Notes: generated by a model not told the origin, from the sequence alone. A stretch of DNA of 64,000 nt from Drosophila miranda (GCF_003369915.1 NC_046674.1:22695657-22759656); one strand, 5' to 3'. Numbered from the stretch's first letter, positions 25,707 to 38,731 are shown. Made by a program: numbers and translations.

Positions 25707-28700
25707 ATGAATCTGCTCTGCTGCTGCTGTTGCAGTAACATGGCACCCAACCAGCGCGTCACACGCAAATGGGAACTGTTTGCCGGACGCAATAAATTCT
25801 ACTGCGATGGATTGCTAATGTCCGCACCGCACACGGGCGTCTTCTACTTGACGTGCATCCTGATAACCGGCACCAGTGCGCTCTTCTTTGCGTTCGAGTG
25901 AGTATTCCACGACCAACGATTCGATGGTTTGCCATTTGTCCAGGTCCTGCCCCCTGCCCCCTGCGGCCTCGTCTGTCTGTCTGTCTGTCATTCCGTTTCG
26001 TGGCACGAGTAGTTGCATTGTTTGCAAAATGTATACGTTGCTAATTAAGCTTGGCGACCAGCACACCCCCCGGTAACCCTTCCTGCCGCCACCGAGACCC
26101 GGATCATGCTTGATTTCCAATTACGCCCACATTAATGGTCTCTGACTTTGGACTCTTGGACTCTAGCTGTGGCTGTGGCTGCTCTCTCTCTCGTCGTATC
26201 CAATGGCATGTAATTATTGCTGTGCAACGTGGCGTATGCGTTATGCTTGGCCTGGCAAAGGACGATGTCAGCATTCCTCCTACTGCCACTGCTGGATACT
26301 TTTTCAGTCTTTCTCTCTCGCTGTTTCTGTCTACGGAGCATCTGTTGAATTACGGGCTTCGTCAAGGACCGCCGAGGGCCACAAATAGTTTCAGCTTTTG
26401 ATTTGTCAATCTGCCTCCTAGTTTGGTGGCATTCAAATGTGTTGCCCACAGAAGTGTGTCCTCCTCTCCATGGAGAGCAGCAGCTTGGATTTCTGCTTTC
26501 ATTTGAGCTTCAGTCATGCGGCCCACATTTCTTGGGCTCTGTCCTGGCATTTGATGTGTAAATTACTTCGATTAAATTGTGTCCCAGGATCTCCGTTTGG
26601 GTGGTTTTTTCTGCAACACAGTCGGAAAGCGAATTGAAATTTGTTTAAGTTTTGATAGCAAAATTCACGTGAATCTTTGAGGATAGCAGCAGCGTCTCCA
26701 GCGTCTTCCTCGTATTTGGGAAGAACTCTCGGTATATCTTTAGAACTGCTTTAAAAGGGTCCACGAAAATCTCTTATCGATAAAACGATTGGTTGAAGGG
26801 TAGCCGAACGATAGGCAAAAATAATCGGATATGCGACACAGACAGCAGCCAATCGAATCCCCAGGACAGAGGAGTCACCCTGGGATTAGCTTAAACTAAA
26901 GTTGGGGCAAGGTGCCGCTGCCGCACGTGGCTCCCATAATCATACGTAATAATAATGCCCGATCTACGGGTTTGTACAGAATAAATATACGGCGATTACG
27001 TGCGAGAGGCGTGTGGGGCACGTGTCGGGGGCCCACAAACGTTTAGCTGCGATTCAATTTAGTTGCAATGTTGCAGTGTCCGGGTGCGTTTCCGGGTTTT
27101 TGGCCAAATAACGCATACGTCACGTAGTACAAATAGCAATAGAACAGGATGTTAAAGCGGCTGCATGCTGCACGGTGCATGGTGCATGGTGCACGATGCA
27201 CGGTGCAGTGCCGACAGCGCGATTAGACCAAATTATGCTCAACATTTTCTGCACGAAATCATCTCCGAACACTGAAAGGAGGCGCCGCATGTGAGGGGCG
27301 CGCGGGGCGCGGGAGGCGTGGGTGTGTGGCTGCACCGCAAAGAAAGAGATTGGAATCCCCCTCCCTACCTCCCTCCCTTCCTGCAATCCAAAATTTATTC
27401 GCTGCTGAAAAGCTGCCCCCGCACCATGCCGCACCGCGATTTTATTTCCATTGCTTGCTTTGCATTAGCGCACAGTCGAGTGGAAGCGGAGGCAAGCAGC
27501 CCAGGAACGAGGAACGAGGAACGAGGTACCGGCAACTGGATAGAGCATGGATGGGCATTACAATATCTGCAATGCCTTTGAGTGCTCGCATAGTTATTCC
27601 TGCAGATATTCCCGCGAATCCACATAACATATTCGCCCCCACATCCGCAGTAGTGGCAGAATCTCGTCCTCGTCCCCATCCCCATCCTCGTAGACCTGCA
27701 GACTCTGGCAGCCCGGGGATGTGGGCAAACTGAAATTGTGTTTCGCTCGACGCGCTCGCAATGCAAATCGCTAAAAGGTAGCACAATGCAATCGTGCCTC
27801 CTGCCTCCTGCCACCGTGCCACCGTGCCTGCCACCCACACCCCTCTTTAGGGCATTGTCAGCGATTTGCCAGCTGAATGCGAGGAAACCATTTTCTGAAT
27901 GCATTCCCATTTAGGCGAGCTTTGTGGCAGGGGGAATTGCGTTGTCATGACAAATGTATTTAACTATTTTCGGATGGTTCTACTGTCGCTCTGTCTCCGG
28001 ACTGCATTGAGTGAGTGTCCCCGAAATGATGCCACTGGCCCGTCCCCACCGATGCCGATTCCATTCGGAGCGTAGCTCTGGGACTTGTCACACATAATTG
28101 TCACTGTGCTGTCCGGGCGAGGGGGGGGACACGAGTGAAAGCGGCGACTTTTGCTATTCGCAAATCGTTGGCACGCACTGGGTATTAGGGAACAATACGA
28201 TGCGTGGGGCAGGGCGAGCTTCCTCGGGGAGGCACCCCCCTCTCGGCCCCCTATTTCGGCACATATTTGCACGGGCTCCGGGATTTGGGGCATTGCCAAA
28301 ACACCGGGGACTTTTTCTATGCATCTCTGAGCACTGCTCTGCCCTTTGGGGCAGTCTCTTCATTCAGGCGGGACCCAGGAGCCGAGCCTGGGGAGGCCAT
28401 TCAATGGACATCCTTAATTCAATTTATTCTTAAATTCCTTTCGAATCCTTGCTGGGTTGTAAGCCATTCAGCTTTTCAGCCTTTAAATGTTTGCTTTCGA
28501 GTGGTTTCCTTTGGATATAAAGGGCAGGTTCAAGCCAGACTCGTGACGAGGCAGTTCAAGGATTAGATCGAGTCAAGACGTTGCTCGTGCCCGTAGCACG
28601 AAGCCTCGAAGTTTAGCGAAGACTGTGACAACTAAGCCCCAATGAGGGACCAGAATTAAGGCCAGAGATCGAGAGAGCTAAAGCGCGAGAGCGGCTTGGA

Positions 28701-31700
28701 CCATGATGAAATTATACAAGTTGGTCCACTTCCGCAGCGCGCTCTCTTTTCGGGTCTTATTTTGTGCAATACAACAGCAAACTTCGTTCTTCTCTCTGTC
28801 TCGTCAAACAAGATGTCAAAGCGGACTCAGTAGTGTGAAGCATGGAATAAGACCCGAAAGAGAGCAAGCGGACCGCCGTGTATAATTCCGTCAGGGCTTG
28901 GACGCAGATTGGAAGCATCTGTGAGAATGTTTCGGTAGAGAACCACTTGAATCCAGTTTTAATAGCTAATATCGGACGGTAACCGATGTTTACTTGCCAA
29001 CCGAGTCCTCATTCTGCCTCTAATCATGAGCACGATCTGTATGTATCCGTTATTTTCTTTCGTTGCAGCTGCCCGTTCCTGGCGGAGCGCATCAACCCAG
29101 TCATTCCCATTGTGGGCGCCGTCCTCTACTTCTTCACGATGAGCTCCCTGCTGCGCACAACCTTCACGGACCCGGGCGTCATACCGCGTGCCTCCAACGA
29201 TGAGGCGGCCTATATTGAAAAGCAAATTGGTACGTACTGCTCCCGCAGTTGCGGGCCCTGCCACAGTCCATCCGAAAGGAAATGTGGCCAAGGTCGTCGG
29301 CTGTGCCTGTTGCCGTTGCCTGAATACCGCGGCCAGAATCCTGGCCATGTCCCCTCAGCCCAAAAGCCCCGCGCCCCAACCAGCACACAGTCGCAGTCGC
29401 AGTCATCACATATATGTAGTATATATATATATTTGTTTTCACTTCATTAAGTTTTTGTGTGCTGGGTGGGGGGTGCTGGGCGGGGGCATGGGTGAAATGT
29501 TTGAGGAGTGGCCTGCGAATCTGCGTGTGTGTGTTTCTGTGCGGCAAGGGGGCACATGAAAAGTAATGAGCGTGCCACGACATAGAATGGAGGAAAAATA
29601 AAGTCCACATGAAAATCATCATCAAAGCGAGCGCTGGCGCTGTCGCTGGCGCTGGCGCTGCGTTTCCCCCCTGCACTAATGAGTCGCTGTTGTTGTTGCC
29701 TTTATATAAAATATTTAAAATGAGAAAACTTTTGCTCTCTCTCTCCTTCCCTTCCTCCCTTTCTCCTCTCCTTTCTTGCATGTCAACAACACGCTGCTGC
29801 GCGCGGTCCTCTGGCTGTCGATGCTGATGCTGCACTTCCGCTACGCCATTGCACGTCCCTGCCGCACATCCGGTTCCGGCTGCTCTGCTCGCTACAGAGG
29901 TGCCAAACTCGCTGAACAGCCCCACATACCGCCCGCCGCCGCGCACCAAGGAGGTGCTCGTCAAGGGCCAGACGGTCAAGCTGAAGTACTGCTTCACCTG
30001 CAAGATCTTCCGGCCACCGCGGGCCTCCCACTGCAGCCTGTGCGACAACTGTGTGGACCGCTTCGATCACCACTGTCCCTGGGTAAGTCAAGGACCTCGT
30101 TAGCCCTACAGCCCTACAGCCCCATAGCCTGGCTTTTAATCACGGGCCGGCAGTGTCCCCAGTGCCCCGACTGCCTGACATTGAGCCTGGGCCCTCGCCT
30201 AATGCGGGCCTGCTGTGCGCATTCATTGGACGCGCAAATGTGGGACACAAAAACAGCCAATGCCTCCACCCCGCCTCGTCTGTCCGTCCGCCCACAGAGC
30301 ACTGTGCCACTGCGGGTCTGACTTTAACCCAATTCCACAGCGCCAACCGCTGAGGTTGCTAATATTTTAGCAAAAATAATTTCACCAGAGCGCGCGCGTC
30401 ACGTCTCTCTCCCTTTCCATCTCTCGGATAAAAAGCGCACCCGGCCACAGGGCCCCTCCGCCCCGTAGTTTTTGTCGCAGGCAGAGCAAAGCGGATACCC
30501 GCAAGCGCCTCAATGATGCAACAAGATGTGGCTGGGCGCGGACCAAGCCACCAGCCCAAGTAGCCGCACAGCACACTCGTGTTTGTGGAGCTGTTTGCAT
30601 GGCTGGCAGATGTGTGCTCGTGTGGGGCACGCAGATACCCTAAACGGAGTGGCAGCCATGAGATTTCCACTGCAGTCGTCGCTCAGTCCTCGATAGCTCG
30701 TAAAAGATTCGTTTACGAGACGCTTTACGATAATTTAGCGATCTGTATCGTCTCCAAGTCCTTGTACGATAGTTTACTATCGTTTTCTGCACAGATCTGC
30801 ACATAAGGATGGATAGAAGAGTGTGCAGATCTCCGACCAGCGCGAAACAGGGTCCGTGCCGTCCTTTTTCCGCACCCCTTTTTCATTTGCCGGCTGAAGC
30901 GTGTTTCAAACCCCCCAGAGGAGGACCCTATCATACCGCAGTGGCTGCTGATGCTGCCAGCTTGAAGGTCGACTACTGCCTTTTGGGGCTTTGGCAGAAG
31001 GCGTTTTTGGGCGGCTCAAAGCGGGCGTTGGAAGGGGGCTGTGGGGGCGCCTGTTGAAATGAAGGCATTTCTCTGACGCTGGCAACAAATTACGAAATGC
31101 TGCGGCGCGCAGCTCTCGTGAAAATGCAATTAACCTTATTATGCCAAGGGTCTGGCAGGGATTGTTAACCAACCGTCTTCATTCTGTTTGTCTCTCTCCC
31201 CCCTCTCTGCCCCTCTCTGCCCCTCTCTACCCCTCGTTGCAGGTGGGAAACTGCGTGGGAAAGCGGAACTATCGGTTCTTTTATTTGTTTCTAGTCTCAT
31301 TGGCATTTTTAGCTGTATTTATATTCTCGTGCTCTGTGACGCATTTAGTTTTATGTGAGTATAGAAAGCAAAGTGCTCCACAGATCGGAAAAGAGTGACC
31401 CTTCTCCCCCTCTCCCAACCCCCCAACAGTGATGAAAACCGAGCAAGAGGTCTTCGAAGTAATAAAGAAGGCGCCCTTCACTGTGATTGTTGTGTTCATT
31501 TGCTTCTTTTCGATATGGTCCGTCATCGGACTGGCCGGATTCCACACCTATCTGACGACGAGCGACCAGACGACCAATGAGGATGTGAGTATGCCCTGAG
31601 GATGCCGTCAACGATGTTCTATGGCACCTCTAAGCAATCTCTTCCTGCAGCTCAAGGGATCCTTCTCATCGAAGGGCGGGCCGCGCACCCAGAACCCCTA

Positions 31701-32765
31701 CTCGCGGGGCAACATCTGTCTCAATTGTTGCCACATCCTATGCGGACCCATGACGCCCTCGATGATTGACAGGTGAGTACCGCATGCCACATGCCACAAG
31801 CCACACGCCACACACAGAGACAGTCGTTTTGCAATCCCCACTAATCGTTTTTCGACAGGCGCGGCTTTGCCACCGACGAGTACATCCAGCAGATGCAGCA
31901 TCAGTCGAGTCCCCGGCACGCCCTCAGCGATGTGCTGAGCGCCTCCCATATGGTCACCACCGCGCAGCCCATGCTGGGCGGCCCGGGCGGTGGCATTGGG
32001 GGGGCGGGCGGCGGCATCAGCATAGGGGGGGCGGAGCTGAAGCCCCGCTTCTACGACGAGGTAAGCGACCGAATCAATCCAATCCAATCCACTCCGATCC
32101 GATCCGAACCGAGCACCCTATCACCGAACAATATCTAAATGTCTGGGCACTCTGCTTGCTTGAAAACCTTATTAAATCTTCCGTACCGATGATCTTTGTG
32201 CACAACATTTTGACGATCTGATCTGTATTTTTCTACTCCTTTTTTTTTGTGTTCTATGCAATGTTTCTTTTTGGTAACAACAACAACAACAACAACTACT
32301 CGACCGTCTAACCACTACACACCACCACCACCACCACTACAACCACCAACAAAACTACAACAACAACAATCAAATCACACTGAAACAACAACAATAACTA
32401 CCACACTGACCACCAACCAAATCCAGTCGAATCCCTCCTCCTCAACAATGGACGGATCAGGGGCCGCCGCATCAGCCGCCCTCAACGGCCACGGCCTCGG
32501 CCATGGACATGGACACGGACATGGCCATGGCCATGGCAATGGCAACGGGAACGGCAACGGCAACGGGAACGGCTTCGAACACCCGCCGCCCAGCTACGAC
32601 CTGGTCCAGAACGGTAAGTCCCGCAAGCAGCAGCACCAGAGGTGCTCACTGCAAACACTGCTGCCCGCCAGCGCCCAGCACCAGTTCAAAGCCAACAAGC
32701 ACAAACAACTCAAACACCACCCACAACAACCAAAACCACATCAGCTGCAGCTGCACCACCACCAC

Positions 32766-32799
<34 letters not shown>

Positions 32800-33773
32800 T
32801 ACAGCTACAGCAGCTACAGAAGCAACAACTGGTGGCCGCCGAGCTGCAGATGCAGCAGGAGGCACTCGCCCGCTCGCACTCGAACCTCCACTCGCCGTCG
32901 CTGGTGCGCTCGCCGGCCACTTCATCCTCGTACCGGCTGAACCTGAGGCGCTCGCTGCACCTGCCGCTGACGCCGTCGTACGACGATGTGCGCAACTCGC
33001 CGCTGCCGCTGCTGCACCACCATGTGCACGCCCAGCAGACGACGGCCATTGGGAGCGTGTCGGTGGCCACGGCCATGGCTGAGGCAGCGGCGGTGGCAGC
33101 AGCAGCGGCAGCCACTGGGTCGGCAGGCGGTAGCGGGGGCGGAGCCGGTGGCTCGTCGTCCTCGACGACGGCCCCCACCTCAGGCTCTGCCTCGGCCTCC
33201 CTGGCCCCGGTGCCGCCGCCACTGGCCCCGCGACGCCCGTCGACGCTGCAGCTGCAGCTGCAGGGCAGCGCAGCGGTATCAGGCAGCAGCACCACGCTGA
33301 CGACCATACACACGTCGGCGCCGCAGCCGCCGGCGCCCAGCGACTTCAAGTACTACTCCCCGCAACGCCACACCGACAACACCACCAAGTTCAATTTCCC
33401 GTTCGGGAAGTCGGCGCGCGGGATGCGCCGCCAGTCGACGCAGTCGGTGGACTCGCAGAAGGTGAACATCGCCGGATACCAGCCGCTGCCGATGCGGTCG
33501 CGCTACAAGCACCAGGAGGTGATGTTCGAGCTGAAGTCGCCGACCAACCGGCTGACCATTCGAGAGTGCGACTTTGGCGGTGGCGGTGAACCCTGCGACG
33601 ACGATCAGTCGATCAAGGACAGCCAGATCTTCCGTGTTAGTAAACGAAATCTTTATATGAATCACCGGTCGCCGTGGAAGGAGCGCGACCGCTACTCGAA
33701 CCTCTACGAGTACTCGTTCAACATAGATCTCAACTCGATTATCGAGGATGCCGCGGGCAGCGACTCGTCATAG
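25707..33773 (+). CDS. app: app isoform with read-through alternative C-terminus
   Basis: The first seven exons are as in the spliced form, but the eighth runs from 32427 to a stop at 33771-33773, ignoring the donor at 32614 (824 residues). The extra 386 residues begin right after PSYDLVQNG. They hold a His/Gln-rich block (about 32720-32830), Ala/Gly/Ser-rich stretches and a more complex, charged end with [19 protein letters not shown] and [10 protein letters not shown]. Codon choice is strongly biased to G/C at third positions throughout, as in real fly coding sequence. This argues against chance read-through. A polyadenylation signal at 35754 would serve this form. Use in cells is inferred. 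Confidence 0.78.
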
Positions 33774-36700
33774 TACGCAGCTCGCTCCCCCGCTGTTGTC
33801 GTTGTCCACCTGCCCCGTGCGGTGCTCGAAGTCGCCCAGGACTTCATTAATTGGTTGTTAGGCGCTGTACATAAGGCAGGCCCCAGTACCAGGACCAGGA
33901 CCAGAACCAGAACCAGAACCAGACGCAGGCCCAGGCCTAGGCTCTTGGCCCGCTTCCTGCTGCTTCCAGGCCTCTGCTAGAGAAAGCCCAGTTTTGTTCT
34001 GGCTGTGCAGGCTTCTTTTTTTGGCCTCCTTTGGCGTTCTTTGATGAGAGAAGACTTTAGGGACTTTCGAAGAGTCTGAATGGGGCATAACACATTTGGC
34101 TTCCATTCTCATGCCGCGCTTAGAAGCTAGCAGGAGAGTAAAGTCTTCAGTTTGCAGCCCCGAAATCCTGCTCTTGAGTTTCCCCCACCCCGTTGTATGC
34201 GTAGATATAGAAGTATGTAAATTGCTAAATTGTATTTTATGATTTTGTCCATGTCCGACCTCCGTATCCGGTATCCGCTATCCGCTATCCGCATTCCGCT
34301 GTAGAGCCCCCAGCCCCGATCCTGAATGAAATGAAAAGTTGGTTCATAGAAACTTTTACGTTTATGTAGCACCTGTTTCCCTGGCTAATCACGCCGGTGC
34401 TCCTCTGCACGCGGTGCAAGGGCCCACCGGCGCCAGGGGCCAGGAGGGAGTCTCCCCGCCCCCCATGTATGTATATCCACCCTGGTCTACGTCCCATCGC
34501 CGCCACCTCCAATAGTGATGCCACCAACCAACCAAACAACCAACCAACCAACCAAACAACCAACCAACATCCCAACCAAGCATGTTCAACTTAAACTTTG
34601 TTCGCTTGAAAGAAGATTAAGTTTTTGGATTTTTGATTTGAGTTTTGTGTTTTGTTTTCGGAATCATGCTGGATTCCTGGCCAAAGGGCCACGCCACCAA
34701 ACGATCGCAGTCACTTGGACTTTCGTTGAAGTTTTGAATAATTTTGAAGGTTTCAACCGAACGAGAAGATCTAGAAGAAAGACACCACAAAGCGGAAGAA
34801 CATACAACATACGAACATACGATACACTGAAAACACTTAAACGCAATTGGAGAATAGAAATTAAATGCAAGAGTTAGCAAAAATCTTAATGAGCCAAAAT
34901 AACTGCCATTTATCGAAGCAACATTTTGTTAGAACTTTGTTCATTTTTACAATGAAAGTTAAGCGTAAACTAACGTATGGAATTCAATAAGAATTTGATA
35001 TATGTACTATGACGATGTATCGGTTTTAAGGGAGTCATTTTTAACTACTAGTCGAATACAGAGAATACTGAAAACAGAATACAGAAACCAAATACAACCA
35101 AAATTGTTGCTAACGAGTCGAATCGAATCGAATCGAATGGAATATCAAATATTGAAATACTCGTACTTAAACGTTGAATACTCGTATCGGGGAAGGGAGC
35201 ATTAGCATTAGCATTGCCAAGTGACTGCAGCAAATAATTAGCAATAGAGATAATATGGAGATGGAGATGGGAGTGTGTTGAAATCGAAAATGAAATTGAA
35301 CATGAAATTGAAACGAAATATGTATCTATTTATACCTAGTTGTAATAGTAATTGACATTTGTTGGGGGCAGAAACGGGGACAGGCCGCACGCTCTGCGGA
35401 TGTCCCGGAAGTCACTGCTGCTGGGTTCACGAACGGAGCGAACTGGGTTCACGAACGGGCGCGAACGAACGCGAACGAACGCCTCAGCTTTAAATCTTGA
35501 GCATTAACAATATTATGAGTTCCTTTTATAATTAATTGCAAGCATAGTACGACGCATTAGCGAGGTAATTGAAGTTATAGATAGTTATGTATACACATGC
35601 ATATATACAGACAGATACATATATATACAGTATATATATATATTTCATGCCGAATCGGAGCATGAAGCGAGTGTTAAACGATGCAAAAGTAGATTTATAT
35701 ACCTATATATACATATATATATAATATACATTATGTATGGTTAAATGTTGGGCAATAAAACTGATCGATCTGAATGAAATGTTGGCGGATCGAGTGAACA
35801 GATACCGCACAGATACACACAACTAAAGTATAAGTACGGATCCGAGTAGATGAGGCCTTACGGTCGTCTGCTTACGTTCCTGAACGTTCCAGCAAGTACG
35901 TGGAACCTCGACCGATCCACAGACACGATCCACAGATCCACACACACACACACACACATGCACAGACGAAGGGAGCGCTTCTTCGCAGCAGTTCGTTCTT
36001 CTTGAGTTTTAGTTCGCGTCTCTCTATCGTCGTCTCGCTGTTTCGCTGACTCGCTATCCATACCATTTCGTTCCACTTCCCTTCCGTTCCGTTCCGTTCG
36101 TTAAGTTTCTTAGTTTTGATTTGAATGGCAAAGCGCGCACTCGTCCATCCACAGCCTATAGCCTCTCGTTATATACTCGTACCATGAACTGAATTCAACC
36201 TACCAATCCACATACCTACCAACATACCAACCTACCAATGTTTTCTCCTGATTTATCGCACACTAATGTCAAACTCTTTCTATATCTTTCAACTTGACTG
36301 TGGAAATACAACCAATACAAATTGGTTGCTTGTTGTTGAACAATTTTACAAAAAACTAACGATCTAATAACGATATATAACCAAAAACAAATACCAAATA
36401 CCAAATACTGCAATTGAGCGAAAGTTGTCGAGGGCCGCTTAAGACTAGAGTAAAAAATGCATTTTAAGCCTTAATTGGGTGAGTTCTCTCCTAAAGCAAA
36501 GTACAATATTTCTAAAGAACAAAAAAAACAAAAGCATTTTATTGTTGTATTGTATGTACAAATATCCGAAATTACAATTAATAACGCTTTAGACATTCAT
36601 TTTGGAATTAGCTACACCGCATATACCCCCATATCCATACTAAATTTGAGTTGATTTACCCCATGACCCCCTGCTTATCTTATACGTATCCAGTGGCCAG

Positions 36701-38731
36701 TGCAAATACTAGCTAAAGTATACTCCATACTCGCTTCTACACATCCCACATGCCAATACATACATACATATATTCTCATGTTGAGTTGAAACCATCAAAC
36801 GCATACATTTGACAGACGGAAGGCAACACCACCATCCATCCATCCATCCATCAGTACACACAGAACCTCAGACACGTGGAACACACAAATAAAAACACAT
36901 ACAACACACAACCCAAAAAGTTGGAGTTAAACACAGTATTTAGAACATTTTTATTGGCCACCTCGTAAGCGACACATCAGTTCTACTGTAAAATCCACTA
37001 ACCACTAAATGTATTCACGACATTTTGCAAGCATGCTTTAAATTGTTCCAATTGGCACCGAATTAACCATTGAATCCGAGTAATTAGCGCATATTTCACG
37101 TTTATGCTTTGCGACATTTAACAGTACTCCGTTGTTTATTGGTTAAGGGCTTATCAATCGATATACAAACATGCATACACACTCGTACACACACACATAC
37201 ATACATACATATGTATTTCCAACCAAGTTGATTATCCCTGCCCCGCCGCATTCCTGCCTTCCGGCGACGCCTCCGAATGGAAAGGAATGGAATGGGGACT
37301 GGGCATTGGGCATGGACATGGACACATGCCCGCCCATTCAATTACACATGTACTATATGTTAATTTGAACAGACAAACCGTTTTAATTGAATTACGAATT
37401 ACGATTTTAATTGCCGCCTTTTCAGCATTTATGATTATTTGCATTTTTAGAGAGTTTTGTTTTTCCCACAGCCAAAAACCACAATACAACACAACACAAA
37501 AATAAAAGAAAAAACCACTCCACCAAAACCAATCAAAAGCAAACCAAAACCAACCCAAAACCAACCCAAAACCAACCAAAACCCAAATCCAAATCCAAAC
37601 CCAACCATCAACGCCACACAAATAAAAGACACACAAAAACCACTAGCAAAAAGTGCTCAAAATTGAAATTCGAATTTTAAATTAGTTGGCAAATTTGTTG
37701 TAATGAGCATTTGAATAATTTACATGCATTGATTATACGATCTAAACATTCGGAAATATTGAGACTGCACTGTTCACTAATCAGCCACACCGCTGTCACC
37801 TCTGCCCTCTGTCTCGTCCGCAGGTAATTCCAATAGTCTAGCTCAGCTGGTGGACAACGAGATTCCCCTAGCCCAGATGGACATTCCGGCGTACACGCAG
37901 CAGACGGCCACCCAGGCGCGCCAGTTCCGCCACCGGCACCACAAGCAGCGGCAGCTCTCGAACGGAGCCACGGTCAGCTACGAGAATCAGCTGGTCACCG
38001 CCAGCAGTGAGGACGAGCTGGACGACGCCGAGGTTGTGGTCGTCGGCAGTCCGGAGGTGGTGGCTGCAGTGGCTGCCATTGCCACCAATAAAGCGCGGGG
38101 TCTGCGGAACCGCAGCGGTAGCTACAGCAATCTCTTCGACGCGGACTTTGAGGCGGCACTGGTCAACTCCGCCCTGGCTGAAGGGCAGGCAGGAGCGGAG
38201 GCAGCTGGTGGCACGGCAACGGGCTCCACCGATGTCTTCAAGCCTTCGGCTGGTGCTGCATTGTTGGCTGTCGCCATGGGCGGTGACCATGCGCTGGCCA
38301 GCTCGGCCTCCAAGACGGAGAACATGTACAGCAATGTGCCGCACGTGGCGAGTGCCTCCAACGCAGCGCCCCCAGATGCCGCCCTGCACGTCTACTCGAA
38401 CATCATAGACGAGCGGGCCCAGCAGCATCAGCGAGAGCAGCTTCAGGCCACCACTGTGCTGTCCTCGACGCTCTTGAGCGACGACCTCGATCTGGACGAT
38501 CCAGTGAGTGCCTCCTTTGTGGCCGCTCACTCGCAGCGCAAGTCGATCGGCGACGGGGCGGAGCAGGCCAAGTCAGCAGATCGGCTGCGCATGCTTCACG
38601 ACACCACGATGATCGACACGGCGCTGGACCTGGACAGTCTCGACGGCTCCAGCATGGGCAACAACTCGCAGTCTTGCCTGGTGAAGTCGAACAAGCCGAC
38701 AGCCAGTGGTTCCAACGTGAACATAGTCTGA
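25707..38731 (+). CDS. app: app, DHHC palmitoyltransferase, spliced isoform
   Basis: Nine coding exons join in frame: 25707-25897, 29069-29229, 29898-30082, 31243-31354, 31430-31584, 31651-31772, 31859-32060, 32427-32613, 37824-38731 (740 residues). The protein starts with a five-Cys cluster likely to be palmitoylated, then two membrane segments (about 43-63, 74-94), a Cys-rich domain ending in DHHC at 174-177 (Cys177 carries the acyl intermediate), and two more segments (about 192-212, 232-256). The sequence resembles ZDHHC9/14/18. In flies approximated acts at the apical membrane on Fat/Dachs signalling (established knowledge). The C-terminal tail is His-Gly/Asn-Gly rich, then acidic and Ser-rich. 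All splice sites are GT-AG and phases fit. The acceptor at 32426 has a weak pyrimidine tract and is the least certain. Confidence 0.93.
25898..29068 (+). other. app: app intron 1 (after first coding exon)
   Basis: The donor GTGAGT is at 25898 and the acceptor CGTTGCAG ends at 29068. It contains no supported gene. It holds a DRE-like TATCGATA near 26776 and an imperfect inverted repeat at 28723-28874. Confidence 0.85.
28723..28874. repeat. Imperfect inverted repeat (hairpin)
   Basis: Arm one (28723-28761) and arm two (28846-28874) pair over GGTCC and then over about 20 bp (GCTCTC..TTTCGGGTCTTATT and its complement). There is one extra T and an 8-base insertion in arm one. The loop is about 84 nt. 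Confidence 0.75.
29230..29897 (+). other. app: app intron 2
   Basis: GTACGT donor and GCTACAG acceptor. The intron includes a TA tract near 29418 and GCGCTGGC hexamer-like repeats near 29630. I see no gene in it. Confidence 0.85.
30083..31242 (+). other. app: app intron 3, splitting the DHHC domain
   Basis: The donor GTAAGT directly follows the Trp codon after DHHC-Cys-Pro. The acceptor CGTTGCAG lies after a long CT/C-rich tract. Two small perfect hairpins occur at about 30701-30723 and 30765-30782. I see no gene in it. Confidence 0.85.
32061..32426 (+). other. app: app intron with CAA/CCA-rich 3' half
   Basis: Donor GTAAGC. The last 150 bases are CAA- and CCA-rich with no pyrimidine tract next to the AG at 32425-32426, so the exact acceptor is uncertain. 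The reading frame of the next exon is open backward across the whole second half. Confidence 0.6.
32490..32572 (+). repeat. app: Hexamer repeat coding for His-Gly and Asn-Gly dipeptides
   Basis: Repeated GGACAT/GGCCAT then GGCAAC hexamers encode about seven His-Gly and then seven Asn-Gly pairs in the app tail. The length is likely to vary between alleles. Confidence 0.85.
34518..34569. repeat. CCAA tetranucleotide tract with CAAA interruptions
   Basis: About twelve units of CCAA broken by CAAA at regular spacing. Confidence 0.8.
35754..35759 (+). terminator. app: Polyadenylation signal AATAAA
   Basis: A canonical signal about 2 kb after the stop of the read-through app isoform, in otherwise AT-rich sequence. 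Confidence 0.5.
35781..37823. other. app: Rest of the last app intron
   Basis: No gene is supported. It contains CA and CATC (about 36833-36852) repeats and a CCAAAAC-rich tract near 37540-37600. The acceptor GTCCGCAG ends at 37823. Confidence 0.7.

Larger units (their letters stand above)
33774..35780 (+). other. app: Likely 3' UTR of the read-through app isoform
   Basis: Non-coding sequence follows the stop and ends near AATAAA at 35754-35759. It includes an ACCAGA hexamer tract (about 33884-33925), an ACCAACCAA tract (34518-34569) and a run of TATA-type repeats. In the spliced isoform this is part of the 5.2-kb last intron. Confidence 0.55.

Noticed and set aside
24712..25710. Open frames upstream of app, including one that ends on the app start codon
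   Set aside because: The frame at 25342-25710 has no ATG, starts only at a TTG codon and is made of CAG/CAC repeats; I treat the region as 5' UTR.
32503..33349. Overlapping open frames in other frames and on the minus strand of the app exon
   Set aside because: They are by-products of GC-rich and repeat-rich coding sequence in app; codon bias fits only the app frame.
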